From Planctomicrobium sp051465645 (GTDB lineage: Bacteria > Planctomycetota > Planctomycetia > Planctomycetales > Planctomycetaceae): 64,000 nt of DNA. The stretch's first letter is position 1, and the number at the start of each line of letters is the position of its first letter. Below are positions 44,781-55,395 of this stretch, one piece after another. Both the position numbers and the translations under genes were made by a program. Where the stretch lies: positions 3,844,001 to 3,908,000 of the forward strand of contig NZ_CP195790.1 of NCBI RefSeq assembly GCF_051465645.1. The letters run 5' to 3'. Under the pieces are notes generated by a model. The model saw nothing but the letters and a program-made list of their open reading frames with translations, searched no databases and had not been told where the DNA came from.

Positions 44781-47123
44781 GTGCCAGTGCGAGCGAAACG
44801 CACTCAATTCTGTCCCGACTCTTTCAGGTTAGCTCCCCACTTGAATTCACCACGCCAGTCTTCGCTGTTTGAATTTGAACCGGAACCGGATCGGTGGGAA
44901 CTGGAAGCGGAACAGGACCAGCTCGGCGCGAACGTCGTCTTTAACCGGCCACTGGATCCGGTGTTCACCTATCTGGTCCCGGACGACCTGCGTGAAATGA
45001 TTGCGCCGGGACAGCGTGTCCGCGTCCCATTTGGTCGCGGCGATCAACTCACACAAGGCTACTGCGTCGGGCTGACAACCGAGATTGCCCGAAATCGCAA
45101 GTTGAAGTCCATTCACGAGATCCTGGACCGCGAGCCGTTGATTTCGCAATCGATGCTCGATCTCACAAAATGGATTGGGGAGCGGTACTTCTGCAGTTGG
45201 GGACAAGTCCTTGATAGTGTCATTCCCGCAGGCGTGAAAAAGCAGGCTGGCACCCGAGAGATCGTCACGTTTGAACTCGCACCGGATCTGGATGTCGCCA
45301 GTCTGAAACTTCCTGCCAAACAGAAAGCCGTCCTGGAAGTCCTGCAACAGTCGGATGTCCCGTTAACCGCGGACGTCCTGTCAGAACGGGCGAATTGTGG
45401 CAGTTCCCCAATTGAGACACTTCGTCGAAAGGAACTGATCATTGGCCGACGCGCGCGGAGTAGTGTCGCACAGGCTAACCAGATCGAAGTCGAACTCCAG
45501 ACCGACTTGAAGCTGAACACGGAACAACAGACGGCGCTGGACTCTGTCTTGAAGGCCCTGAGGGAACAGCGACACGAGACCTTTTTGCTGTGCGGAGTCA
45601 CCGGAAGCGGGAAAACCGAAGTCTACATTCAGGCGATTCGAGAAGTCGTCAGCTACGGGCGACAGGCAATCGTACTTGTCCCGGAAATCAGCCTGACGCC
45701 ACAGACAATTCGTCGGTTCCGCGCCCGATTTCCGTCCGTCGCGGTTCTGCACAGTCATCTCTCTGACGCCGATCGACACTGGCACTGGCAGGAGATCGCC
45801 GAAGGTCGGGTGCAGGTGGTCGTTGGTGCTCGCAGCGCCATCTTTGCGCCAGTTCCGCAGCTGGGCCTCATCATTATTGATGAAGAACATGAAGCAACGT
45901 TCAAACAACATTCAACACCGCGCTACCATGCTCGCGAAGTCGCCAGAGAACGGGCGAGACGCGACAATGTTCCGCTGATTCTTGGCTCCGCAACGCCGAC
46001 TCTCGAATCACTGCATCGGGCCCAGACCGGTGAAGAGACGCTTCTGACATTGAAGCAACGCGTCGAACGCCGCGAACTGCCGCCGGTCACATTGATCGAC
46101 ACGCGCAATGATCCACTGATTTCCAAAGGACAGTCGATTGGACGTGCCTTGGGAAATGCCATCAATGTTGCCCTCAAGGATCAGGGCCAGATCATTCTCT
46201 TTCTGAATCTGCGTGGGTTTTCTCCTGTCCAATGGTGCCCTCAATGCGGAGGTATTCGCTGCCCGGATTGCGACGTCACCCTCACATGGCATCGAGATAA
46301 AGAGGTTCTGCTCTGCCATAGCTGCGAATACACGCAACCGTCTCCCAAGGTCTGTCCAACCTGCCAGTCACCTGCGTTGCGTTACATCGGAACCGGAACT
46401 CAGCGACTGGAGGCGGAGGTCAAAACCAAATTTCCGGACGTTCGCATGCTGCGAATGGACAGCGACTCGATGAAAGCCCCCGGCAGTCACGACGTCGCCC
46501 TCGAAGCATTTCGAGAAGGAAAGATCGATCTGCTGCTTGGAACACAGATGATCGCCAAAGGACTCGACTTCCCGAATGTGACGCTCGTAGGCGTCATTGA
46601 TGCGGACATGTTGCTGCATCAACCGGAAATGCGTGCTGCCGAACGTACGTTCCAGCTGATTTCTCAGGTCGCCGGACGGACCGGACGCGGTGAAAGAGCA
46701 GGGCGAGTGCTCGTCCAGACAATGGTTCCCGACGAACCGGTGATTCAATTTGCAGCGAGGCACGATTTCAACAACTTCGCCAAACATGAACTCGAGCAGA
46801 GAAAATCCGCGAATGCCCCGCCATACAGTTCCATGTGCCGGATCATTCTTCGCTCGCTCACGGAATCCACTGTGAAAGAGGAATCGCGTCGGATCGCCGA
46901 GTTGTTGCGACAGTCAGCCGCTGAACTGAAATTACCGGTCCGGATTCTGGGCCCGGCTCCTGCGATTATCACTCGTCTGCGAAAATACTTCCGCTATCAC
47001 ATTCAAATGACGGCCAGTGAACTGTCGTCGCTCGAACAGCTCTGGCGAACCGCATCCCCACGTTTTCAATTGCATGCTCAGGTGGAACTGGTCATCGATG
47101 TTGATCCACTGGATTTGAGATAA
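44781..47123 (+). CDS. priA: Primosomal replication protein N' (PriA helicase)
   Basis: A 780-residue superfamily 2 helicase that restarts stalled replication forks. The 3'-DNA-binding domain starts at NVVFNRPLDPVFTYLVPDDL. The helicase core has Walker A GVTGSGKTEVYIQ, the DEEH box IIIDEEHEATFKQ, GSATPTLESL and QVAGRTGRGERAG. The Cys-rich zinc region (CPQCGGIRCPDCDVTL, CHSCEY, CPTCQSP) is intact with eight Cys. The start is uncertain: the longest frame begins at GTG 44781, and TTG 44841 is a good alternative just before the ordered part; no ATG is available at the right place. Confidence 0.94.
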   Translation: MPVRAKRTQFCPDSFRLAPHLNSPRQSSLFEFEPEPDRWELEAEQDQLGANVVFNRPLDPVFTYLVPDDLREMIAPGQRVRVPFGRGDQLTQGYCVGLTTEIARNRKLKSIHEILDREPLISQSMLDLTKWIGERYFCSWGQVLDSVIPAGVKKQAGTREIVTFELAPDLDVASLKLPAKQKAVLEVLQQSDVPLTADVLSERANCGSSPIETLRRKELIIGRRARSSVAQANQIEVELQTDLKLNTEQQTALDSVLKALREQRHETFLLCGVTGSGKTEVYIQAIREVVSYGRQAIVLVPEISLTPQTIRRFRARFPSVAVLHSHLSDADRHWHWQEIAEGRVQVVVGARSAIFAPVPQLGLIIIDEEHEATFKQHSTPRYHAREVARERARRDNVPLILGSATPTLESLHRAQTGEETLLTLKQRVERRELPPVTLIDTRNDPLISKGQSIGRALGNAINVALKDQGQIILFLNLRGFSPVQWCPQCGGIRCPDCDVTLTWHRDKEVLLCHSCEYTQPSPKVCPTCQSPALRYIGTGTQRLEAEVKTKFPDVRMLRMDSDSMKAPGSHDVALEAFREGKIDLLLGTQMIAKGLDFPNVTLVGVIDADMLLHQPEMRAAERTFQLISQVAGRTGRGERAGRVLVQTMVPDEPVIQFAARHDFNNFAKHELEQRKSANAPPYSSMCRIILRSLTESTVKEESRRIAELLRQSAAELKLPVRILGPAPAIITRLRKYFRYHIQMTASELSSLEQLWRTASPRFQLHAQVELVIDVDPLDLR

Positions 47124-47476
47124 TCCATCGTCGCTCCAACCTGTCCATCGCATCAACGGACTCAGGGAAGTTCTCTTGCGAATCAATTTCCGTTGCGAAA
47201 CGCCCTGCGTGTTTCCATGCACAGGCTCTCCACTTTGCCGGTCTCGCTCGGTCGTTCTAAAGCATTTCCAGAGATGCTGTCACGTTCTGGCACGGCGAAG
47301 TCAGACTTCGCCTATTCACAGGGCGACTGCGCGGCCGCAGGCATCGACGGGACCGATTTAGCAGGTTCGCATATCAAAAACTGAGGAGCGACCGTCTGCA
47401 TCAGCTTGACCCTGATTCATTAACTGTCCTACACTTTGTAATTACTGTACATCTGGAATGAAACTTTCTTTGGTCA
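47124..47476. other. Intergenic region with small hairpin
   Basis: About 350 bases between priA and the metallophosphoesterase. A 7-bp GC-rich hairpin (GGCGAAG 47294-47300, CTTCGCC 47306-47312, 5-base loop) lies inside; it lacks a T tract. Short frames here are not supported. Confidence 0.45.
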
Positions 47477-48238
47477 TTGAGGCTCGAGCAACCGTTGCGA
47501 GCGATCATCAGCGACATCCACGGCAATCTTGAAGCACTGGAAGCGGTTCTCACCGACATCCGGCAGCAGGGAATTGCGCAGATCTATTGCCTCGGGGATA
47601 TCATTGGCTACGGCCCGAATCCGCGAGAATGTATTGATCTGATTCGGCACCATTGCCAGACCACGATTCTTGGCAACCATGATCAGGCTGCTCTGTTTGA
47701 TCCTGAGGGATTCAATGCAGGTGCAGAACGGGCCATCTTCTGGACCCGGAAGATGTTGGAATCCGGAGACCCGAACAGTAACGAGAAGCGCTGGGAATTC
47801 CTGGGAGACCTTCCCCGGATGCGACGCGAGGACAAATTCCTGTTTGTCCACGGCTCTGCCCGCAACCCGCTGAACGAGTACGTTTTCCCGGAAGACATCT
47901 ACAATCAGCGAAAGATGGAGCGCATTTTCGGGCTCGTCGACCGCTACTGTTTTCAGGGACACACCCATATCCCTGGTGTCTTCACCGACGATTATAACTT
48001 CCGTTCACCAGAAGAGATCGGTTTCAAAATCGATCTAGGCGAACAGAAGGTTCTGGTCAACGTCGGGTCAGTCGGTCAACCGCGTGACGGAGACAATCGG
48101 TCGTCTTACGTCGTCGTCGATGGCACGACTGTTCACTTTCGACGCGTCGAATACGATTTCGAGAAGACAATCGCCAAGATCTACCCGATTCCGGAACTCG
48201 ACAACTTCCTCGGCGACCGGCTTCGCGACGGCAAATAG
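47477..48238 (+). CDS. Metallophosphoesterase (calcineurin-like, YfcE/MJ0936 type)
   Basis: A 253-residue phosphoesterase. The metal-binding set is complete: ISDIHGNLEAL, LGDIIGYGPNP, ILGNHDQAAL, FVHGSARNPLNEYV and CFQGHTHIPGVF, ending with VNVGSVGQPRDG. The family hydrolyses phosphodiesters or phosphoproteins with two metal ions; the physiological substrate is unknown. No ATG lies in frame before the first motif, so TTG 47477 (or TTG 47492) must be the start. An ATG at 47458 is in another frame. It is flanked by non-coding regions on both sides. Confidence 0.88.
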   Translation: MRLEQPLRAIISDIHGNLEALEAVLTDIRQQGIAQIYCLGDIIGYGPNPRECIDLIRHHCQTTILGNHDQAALFDPEGFNAGAERAIFWTRKMLESGDPNSNEKRWEFLGDLPRMRREDKFLFVHGSARNPLNEYVFPEDIYNQRKMERIFGLVDRYCFQGHTHIPGVFTDDYNFRSPEEIGFKIDLGEQKVLVNVGSVGQPRDGDNRSSYVVVDGTTVHFRRVEYDFEKTIAKIYPIPELDNFLGDRLRDGK

Positions 48239-48717
48239 TCTCTGGTCGTTCTGTGACTCCCCAAGTGTCGCTATATGCGATTTTCTGATCGCTGCGGACA
48301 AAAGAATCTACGATCAGAATCTCTTCGCTCCTTGTGGCAAACTCCAGAAGCCGTACAATCGTTCGGTTGGTTTTTTCGTTTAAGATCAAGCCCGGTCCGA
48401 AGAAGAAGTCACTCAACGAGCAGGACCACGCTCCGTTTCCCCGGGACATCTTTACATCTGGTATTTTAAGGAAACCGAACCCAAGTCCTCCATCTAGTCA
48501 GCAGCGACACAGCCTTCAAAATGCTGTAAATCCAACTGCAGTCCAGTGAGAAGTTGGCTGTGATTCCTCTATGATACGGCGACGGTGCGTGTGGAATTGT
48601 GTGTTGGAAACGTTCTTAACGTCACACCTCCCACGTCCGAATGCAATCAATTTGACCTCAACAGGTCTAATCACGAAAGGAACGGCCAGCCGCTTCTGAC
48701 CGGCCGTCAACCACTGG
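48239..48717. other. Intergenic region before yidC
   Basis: About 480 bases with no supported gene. In many bacteria rpmH and rnpA precede yidC; neither is present here. A frame at 48334-48549 (+) is basic but not protein-like. The yidC promoter should lie here. Confidence 0.5.
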
Positions 48718-50793
48718 ATGGATAAACGTCAACGGTTCCTCCCGATTGTTGTAACAATCGCGATGTTTCTGATCTGGATGCAAGTTGCCCCGATTTTATT
48801 CCCGGGCTTCTTCCCAGATCCAAAAGCAAAGCGACCGGTTGCAAATCCGGCAGCACAACAACAAGACGAGCTCGCTCCGGAACAGCAACCAGCGATCGCT
48901 GCAGATGCAAAACCTGACACTGCTCTTCCAGAGTTTCCGGAACAGGCAATCGTTCTTGGCGAGCCTGGGTTCGATAACGGCTATCTGATCAAGGCCGAAA
49001 TCACGACGACCGGCGCTGCGATCAGCAATGTCTGGTTGACTGACCCGCGATATACGACTCTGGATCGCAAAGAACAGCTGAAGATTGTCGGCAACGAAAT
49101 CCACCGCAACGTGGGGAGTGGTGAAGATCCGGAAACCTTTGACACACGCGTTGCGTATGTAGACAAGCTGCTGGCTCCTCACAAAGTGACGCTGGCCACA
49201 GTGAACTGGGAAGTCGTCAAAAAGGATGCCGAGTCCGTCACCTTGCGCTACCCGAGCCCGGACGGCAAGTTCGAAGTATTAAAGACGTTTCGGGTCTCTA
49301 AAGCTGACCTCAAAACTCGCGATTCCGTCGCTGCCGGATATCAGGTCGGCATCGAACTCGAACTCAAGAATCTGTCTGAACAACCGATTCAGACAACCTT
49401 CCATATCGTCGGTCCCGTCGGCGTTCCGTTGGAAAACGTTGAAAACTCACGATTGTTCCGCGAAATCAAACTCGGAACGATCTCCGACGCACGCTATCCC
49501 AATAGTGTCACCGCTGCGAGCATGCTCGCAAACGACCTTGCTAAGCAGTACAGGAACTCACAAGAGCCAGGCGGCAAGCCAGTCAGCTTATGGAGTGCCC
49601 CAGTTTCCTATGCAGGTGTCGATGACCAGTTCTTCGCGGCATTGATTCTTCCTAAAGGACAGCGTCAAGCCAATTCCGAAGGCCAGCGAAACATTGATTC
49701 GATTGCTGTTACACGTCCACTTCTGCTGCACCTGAATGAAGCAAAGCCTGAACGCAGCGACATGACAATTGTGATGGAATCACCATCACTCACGATTCCG
49801 CCAAAGGGAAACGTAACAGAAGATTTCTCTGCATACTTTGGACCGAAGCGTCCTCAGCTGATGCGTGAACTGAATGCGGAATCAATCATTCAGCTCGGCT
49901 GGTTTGCGTTCGTTGCCAAGTTCATGCTGTGGATTCTTGGATCGTTCCATAACGCCGGGATTCCATATGCATTCGCAATCATCCTGCTGACAGTTGTTGT
50001 CCGTTCTGCCATGTTCCCGATTTCCCGGAAGCAGGCGATTGAAGCAGAGAAAATGCGTATCCTCGCTCCAAAAATGAAGGAGATGCAGGAGAAGTACAAG
50101 AACCAGCCAGAAGAGTTCGCGCGAGCCTATCGCGAGTTCCAACGAAAATACAATTACCATCCGCTGGTTGGCTGCTTACCAGCTCTGCTCCAGCTTCCGA
50201 TCTTCCTGGGCCTGTACAACGCACTTTACTATGCAGTCGACTTGCGACTTGCCCAGTTCCTGTGGGTCGACAACCTCGCAGCACCGGATCAGATGTTCCC
50301 GTTGGGGTTCACTGTCCCGTTCCTGGGGTGGACCGACTTTAACCTGCTGCCAATTCTGACTGTGATTCTGTTCGTCGTTCAGCAAAAGCTGTTCATGCCA
50401 CCGGCTCAGACTGAAGAGCAGGCGATGCAGTTCCGCATGATGAACATCATGATGATCGCAGTCGGCTTTGCGTTCTATCAGGTTCCTGCCGGGTTGTGCG
50501 TCTACTTCATCTCCTCCAGCTTGTGGGGAGTCTGCGAACGACTGCTACTGAAAAAGAGTATTGCAACTCACCAGCGCGCCGTTGCTGAGGCGGGGGCTGA
50601 CAACGCCGCTGACGGAACCGTGATTGAAGTTCCGAAAGCCGCTCCACAAAAGGCTGCTGTTTCCAAGCTGAAAGCTCCAACCTGGTGGCAACGTGCCTTG
50701 AGCGCTGCTGACGAAGCGAAGGGGATTTCCGAGAATCCCAACGCCGAACGTAAGTACAGCAACAAAGATAAGAAGAACAAAGGCCGTCGATAG
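48718..50793 (+). CDS. yidC: Membrane protein insertase YidC
   Basis: A 691-residue YidC/Oxa1/Alb3 insertase, of the long form seen in Gram-negative-type bacteria. The N-terminal membrane helix (residues about 8-27) is followed by a Pro/Gln-rich linker and a large periplasmic beta-sandwich domain (to about residue 380). The conserved five-helix core begins at FMLWILGSFHNAGIPYAFAIILLTVVVRSAMFPISRKQ, with the hydrophilic-groove Arg in VVVRSAMFP and the cytoplasmic coiled-coil loop MRILAPKMKEMQEKYK. The C-terminal tail is basic. It inserts proteins alone or with Sec. A strong hairpin terminator follows. Confidence 0.95.
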   Translation: MDKRQRFLPIVVTIAMFLIWMQVAPILFPGFFPDPKAKRPVANPAAQQQDELAPEQQPAIAADAKPDTALPEFPEQAIVLGEPGFDNGYLIKAEITTTGAAISNVWLTDPRYTTLDRKEQLKIVGNEIHRNVGSGEDPETFDTRVAYVDKLLAPHKVTLATVNWEVVKKDAESVTLRYPSPDGKFEVLKTFRVSKADLKTRDSVAAGYQVGIELELKNLSEQPIQTTFHIVGPVGVPLENVENSRLFREIKLGTISDARYPNSVTAASMLANDLAKQYRNSQEPGGKPVSLWSAPVSYAGVDDQFFAALILPKGQRQANSEGQRNIDSIAVTRPLLLHLNEAKPERSDMTIVMESPSLTIPPKGNVTEDFSAYFGPKRPQLMRELNAESIIQLGWFAFVAKFMLWILGSFHNAGIPYAFAIILLTVVVRSAMFPISRKQAIEAEKMRILAPKMKEMQEKYKNQPEEFARAYREFQRKYNYHPLVGCLPALLQLPIFLGLYNALYYAVDLRLAQFLWVDNLAAPDQMFPLGFTVPFLGWTDFNLLPILTVILFVVQQKLFMPPAQTEEQAMQFRMMNIMMIAVGFAFYQVPAGLCVYFISSSLWGVCERLLLKKSIATHQRAVAEAGADNAADGTVIEVPKAAPQKAAVSKLKAPTWWQRALSAADEAKGISENPNAERKYSNKDKKNKGRR

Positions 50794-50856
50794 GCTCCAT
50801 CTCACCGAGGTCGACAAAACTGACCTCATGAGCCTTCACTGAGACAAGACACATTT

Positions 50857-50918
50857 ACGGGCACACGCTCGATTGAACTGCCGACAAAGCAGTCCATTGA
50901 GCGTGTGCCCGTTATGAT
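50857..50918 (+). terminator. Long hairpin terminator after yidC
   Basis: A 14-bp perfect stem (50857-50870 with 50899-50912, arms ACGGGCACACGCTC and GAGCGTGTGCCCGT) encloses a second pairing (ACTGC with GCAGT) and a 7-base loop. TATGATTTTC follows. It lies 63 bases after the yidC stop. Confidence 0.8.
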
Positions 50919-51027
50919 TTTCTGAGCGACTTATTTCGCCGCGAGCATACTCTCACTCGTCACTCAGGCTGAGCGTCCTGATGAATTGCTCTAATTCAAA
51001 CACAGGTGCAACCTCAACGAAGCAACC

Positions 51028-51651
51028 ATGTCAAACTCAACAACAGTTCTGAAAGTTGGGGGAAGCCTGTTTGACCTGCCGGAGTTCGCATCCCGCCTCC
51101 GAGAGTACCTTGATACTGAAGCAGGGGGAGTTGTGATCGTTGCTGGTGGCGGTCGCTTTGCAGACGAAATCCGTCGCCTGCAGCAGATACATAATTTCTC
51201 TAACGAAATCGCCCATAACCTCGCCATCAACACGATGTCGACCTCGGCCAGACTTCTTGGAGAGATACTCCAACTCCCGGTGATCCATTCCTGGAGCGAA
51301 ATTGCAGGGACCTTCTCGCGCAATCAGATCGCAGTCCTTGATGTCTCGCTGAAGGTTTTCAATGAGGGCGAAGCCCATCCTCGATATCTTCTGGATGGCC
51401 TGCACGAACTCCCTGCCTCCTGGGATGTGACCAGTGATTCGATCGCTGCCTGGGTCGCCATCCGATCTCAGGCCGAACGGTTGATACTGGGAAAGTCTGT
51501 CTCACTTCCTCCCGCACCGTACACACTTCAATCTCTCGCAAATGCTGGGTACGTCGATGCCCAGTTCCCCACAATTGCATCGCATGCCAACAATCTCGAA
51601 TGGCTGAATCTCCGCGAGAGTCTAATGTCGTCTCCAGTACGACAACTCTGA
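51028..51651 (+). CDS. Amino acid kinase-fold protein
   Basis: A 207-residue member of the amino acid kinase superfamily (aspartate/glutamate/uridylate kinase fold). The phosphate-binding N-terminus VLKVGGSLFD is standard, VVIVAGGGRFADEIR gives the second Gly-rich loop, and WDVTSDSIAAWVAIRSQAERLILGKSV matches the substrate-to-ATP domain link, with an Asp-Ser-Ile as in related kinases. It is shorter than acetylglutamate kinase. Short kinases of this fold occur in methanofuran/tetrahydromethanopterin-linked C1 pathways (MfnE type), which many planctomycetes carry, so that role is possible but unproven. No other C1 genes are next to it. Confidence 0.7.
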   Translation: MSNSTTVLKVGGSLFDLPEFASRLREYLDTEAGGVVIVAGGGRFADEIRRLQQIHNFSNEIAHNLAINTMSTSARLLGEILQLPVIHSWSEIAGTFSRNQIAVLDVSLKVFNEGEAHPRYLLDGLHELPASWDVTSDSIAAWVAIRSQAERLILGKSVSLPPAPYTLQSLANAGYVDAQFPTIASHANNLEWLNLRESLMSSPVRQL

Positions 51652-52067
51652 TTGCTCACTCGGTTCTCTCAAATCTCTCCGCAATGGGTCTTCGACAGCG
51701 AAGATGCCGAATCATGCGCGAGCCACCTTCAGGGAGACATCAACGACCCACCACGCTTCGCGTACGATCTGATTGAGTGACAACTACTCCTGAATGATTA
51801 GCAATCACTTAACGACACTCGATCCACTGGGAAGCAGGTCCGATCAACACATCTCCACTGATTAACGCAGTGGAATCACGACTTCGCACAATTTTTGATT
51901 ATTAATCTCCCGAGACTTATTCATAGTTGAATCAAGCGATTGAACGATGTATCTATAACAGATCAACTTTCACCGAGGTTTGCATACGAAATTCTCTATT
52001 TCGTCGTCTTCTCTACCGTCATTTCGTTGCAATTCTCAGCACCTCCAGACCAGCAGGGCTCTCACCA
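51652..52067. other. Intergenic region before the first DUF1559 gene
   Basis: About 415 bases, A/T-rich near 51895-51960. The DUF1559 frame is open upstream to 51927, but that stretch lacks protein-like features. The promoter of the first DUF1559 cassette should be here. Confidence 0.45.
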
Positions 52068-53129
52068 ATGTTGTCCCTCTACTCCCTTCTGACCAGTTCC
52101 CTGACGGGAAATCGGAACATCACGCGAACCTGGAAACCAACCTCTTCCGCTCAGAAAGCCGGTCATCATGGCTTCACGTTGATTGAGCTCCTGGTTGTCA
52201 TTGCAATTATCGCAATCCTGATCGCATTGCTCCTGCCGGCAGTTCAGCAAGCCCGAGAGGCTGCCCGACGATCAAGTTGCCGAAACAACATGAAGCAAAT
52301 TGCACTGGCTCTGCACAATTACCACGATACGCACCTCGTTTTTCCGTATGGAAACCGTGAAACCGTCGGCGCCGGAGAAATCGCAATCCGTGATACCTGG
52401 TTCCATCGTCTTCTGCCTTCAATCGAGCAGTCCACGCTTTACAACGCCTACTGGTCGTTTCAGGAGGACAAATTGCGAAACGGCGGAAGCAACGCTTGCT
52501 GTACAGACCGAACATTTTCGTTCGATACGCCGACATCAATCAGGAACATCCCCGTCTCAGTTTTCATGTGTCCTTCGGCTCAAGGTGGATCAAACTACAA
52601 CGGTGGTTTCCAAGGGAACTATGCCGGCTCACACGGCAGTGCAGAAATGCGCCGATACAATGCAACGATCAAAGCAGACGGGATGATTTTTGACCTCTCA
52701 CGCACCAGCATCCGTGATGTCACCGATGGCACATCGAACACACTTCTCATTGGGGAAGTGATCTCTCGATCCGGAATGTCTGCACCGACCACATATGGCG
52801 AAGCCGGATCGTACTGGCGGGGAGGAACCTGGGGAGAATACGGGTTCACTGCTCTTGAAACTCCAAACACCAGAGTTCCTGATCGTGTTTATGGAAACAC
52901 TGCGTCGGGCTCCGTGTGCAAAGATGCCAACGATCCACTCGCACCATGCCTCGGCTACGGGAGTTCACTCGGTGGAATCCAGATGAACTATGCCCGCAGC
53001 ACACATATCGGTGGCGTAACAGTGGCCTTGGTTGACGGGTCAGTTCGATTCGTCTCCAGCAACATCGATCGCACAACCTGGCGCGAGCTCGCAACACGCA
53101 TGGGTAACGAAACTCTCGGAGAGTACTAG
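52068..53129 (+). CDS. DUF1559 protein with type IV pilin-like leader
   Basis: A 353-residue protein. A basic leader ends in GFTLIELLVVIAIIAILIAL, the class III prepilin signal: peptidase cuts after the Gly and methylates the new Phe. The PAVQQAREAARRSSCRNNMK continuation is the hallmark of DUF1559 proteins, which are expanded to tens or hundreds of copies in planctomycetes. The C-terminal globular part has DVTDGTSNTLLIGEV and VALVDGSVRFVSSNID. It is probably exported and surface-exposed as a pseudopilin-like protein; function unknown. The start at ATG 52068 is a choice among in-frame starts up to 51927. It is followed by a lipoprotein gene. Confidence 0.9.
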   Translation: MLSLYSLLTSSLTGNRNITRTWKPTSSAQKAGHHGFTLIELLVVIAIIAILIALLLPAVQQAREAARRSSCRNNMKQIALALHNYHDTHLVFPYGNRETVGAGEIAIRDTWFHRLLPSIEQSTLYNAYWSFQEDKLRNGGSNACCTDRTFSFDTPTSIRNIPVSVFMCPSAQGGSNYNGGFQGNYAGSHGSAEMRRYNATIKADGMIFDLSRTSIRDVTDGTSNTLLIGEVISRSGMSAPTTYGEAGSYWRGGTWGEYGFTALETPNTRVPDRVYGNTASGSVCKDANDPLAPCLGYGSSLGGIQMNYARSTHIGGVTVALVDGSVRFVSSNIDRTTWRELATRMGNETLGEY

Positions 53130-53156
53130 ATCAGGCTGGTCGATCCAGTGGCCACG

Positions 53157-53183
53157 GTGGTCGTTGCTTTGAGCTGCGACCAC
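53157..53183 (+). terminator. Weak hairpin between DUF1559 gene and lipoprotein gene
   Basis: GTGGTCG (53157-53163) pairs with CGACCAC (53177-53183), followed by TCTGTTTCTC. It could act as a partial terminator that lowers expression of the downstream lipoprotein relative to the DUF1559 gene. The 7-bp stem makes this uncertain. Confidence 0.35.
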
Positions 53184-53221
53184 TCTGTTTCTCTCATCCG
53201 TTCACGACTCCAGGAACTCCA

Positions 53222-53626
53222 ATGCGCCTGCATTCTCTTTGTGTTGCACTGACTCTTTGTGTTTTGACGATCGGATGCGGACGAAGTGACATCGTCCCCA
53301 CGACTGTTGTGGAGGGAACCGTCACGTTCGATGGAACGCCTGTAGAAATGGGTGAAATTCGATTGAGCCCAGTCGACATCAACCAATCAGGGACCGCGGC
53401 AAAGATCGAGAACGGCAGGTTCCGAGCCGAATCCCCACTTGGACAGATGAAAGTGCTGATTACCGCATATCGGGAAACTAAAGGAAAAGTCGTCGAACTG
53501 AATCCAGGCGAAAAATCCGCACCTGTTGAACAGTTCATCCCCACGAAATTCAACGAGAAGACCGAACTGCAAATCGATGTCAAAAAGGGAACCCAACCGG
53601 TGACATTCGACCTGAGCAGTAAGTAA
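53222..53626 (+). CDS. Small lipoprotein, carboxypeptidase regulatory-like domain
   Basis: A 134-residue lipoprotein with a signal and lipobox LTIGC (Cys 19). The mature part has the transthyretin-like beta pattern of carboxypeptidase-regulatory-like domains: VVEGTVTFDGTPVEMGEIRLSPVD near the N-terminus and IENGRFRAESPLGQMKVLITAYRETKG in the middle. Planctomycetes commonly encode such proteins directly after DUF1559 genes, as here. A role in anchoring or stabilising the DUF1559 product at the cell surface is inferred from pairing only. A strong terminator follows. Confidence 0.82.
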   Translation: MRLHSLCVALTLCVLTIGCGRSDIVPTTVVEGTVTFDGTPVEMGEIRLSPVDINQSGTAAKIENGRFRAESPLGQMKVLITAYRETKGKVVELNPGEKSAPVEQFIPTKFNEKTELQIDVKKGTQPVTFDLSSK

Positions 53627-54064
53627 ACCCAAGTCCCCGGAATCGGGACCAGAGTACAATCCAACTTCACGAAAGGGACACGTCATCTAACGTGTCCCTT
53701 TTCTCATTGAGGACCAACCAGGAATCGACATATTGCAGATCGTTTAGCTCCTATCAATTAAGTTCCATCACGATCACCTCAAGTCGTCACAATCCGCCCA
53801 TTACCTTGACACACCACACATAGCCCAAACATACATTCTCCTCAAACCCCGTTCAAATAACCCTTTACAACTCAACGTCGAACACACAAAAGCCGTGTTC
53901 ACAATTGTCATTTCGGTATTCAGAACGATTCCGATAGATCAAACCATCTACATGTGCTATCTTCTTTAAAGTGTCATTATTCTTCATTTTGCTTTCGAGC
54001 TTGCTTCCGCTCGCAAACTCAAGCTCGGTTTGCGTTTTCGGAACGTAACTCTGGACATTGAGAC
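53627..54064. other. Intergenic region between the two DUF1559 cassettes
   Basis: About 440 bases holding the terminator at 53673-53705 and a relatively A/T-rich stretch that should contain the promoter of the second cassette. A short - strand frame (53865-54167) overlaps the next gene and is not called. Confidence 0.5.
53673..53705 (+). terminator. Rho-independent terminator after the first lipoprotein gene
   Basis: A perfect 11-bp stem (AAGGGACACGT with ACGTGTCCCTT, 6-base loop) is followed by TTCTC, with T residues already in the closing arm. It lies 46 bases after the stop. Confidence 0.82.
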
Positions 54065-55234
<1,170 letters not shown>

Positions 55235-55247
55235 TTCGTTCCAACTC

Positions 55248-55288
55248 AGGCCCGTCAGCATGCACAGGCAGCGGCGGGCCTAATTTAT
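55248..55288 (+). terminator. Possible terminator after the second DUF1559 gene
   Basis: AGGCCCG (55248-55254) pairs with CGGGCCT (55275-55281) around a 20-base loop, followed by AATTTAT. The short stem and weak T tract make it a partial terminator at best, as in the first cassette. Confidence 0.4.
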
Positions 55289-55395
55289 CTCATTACTGCT
55301 CACCCGCAGACATCGTGTGATCACATAATGTCTCCGAGAACGATTTCTTTTGCAACTTTTTAGAGAAGCGGATGTCCGCTCGAAGGTACTCGAAC

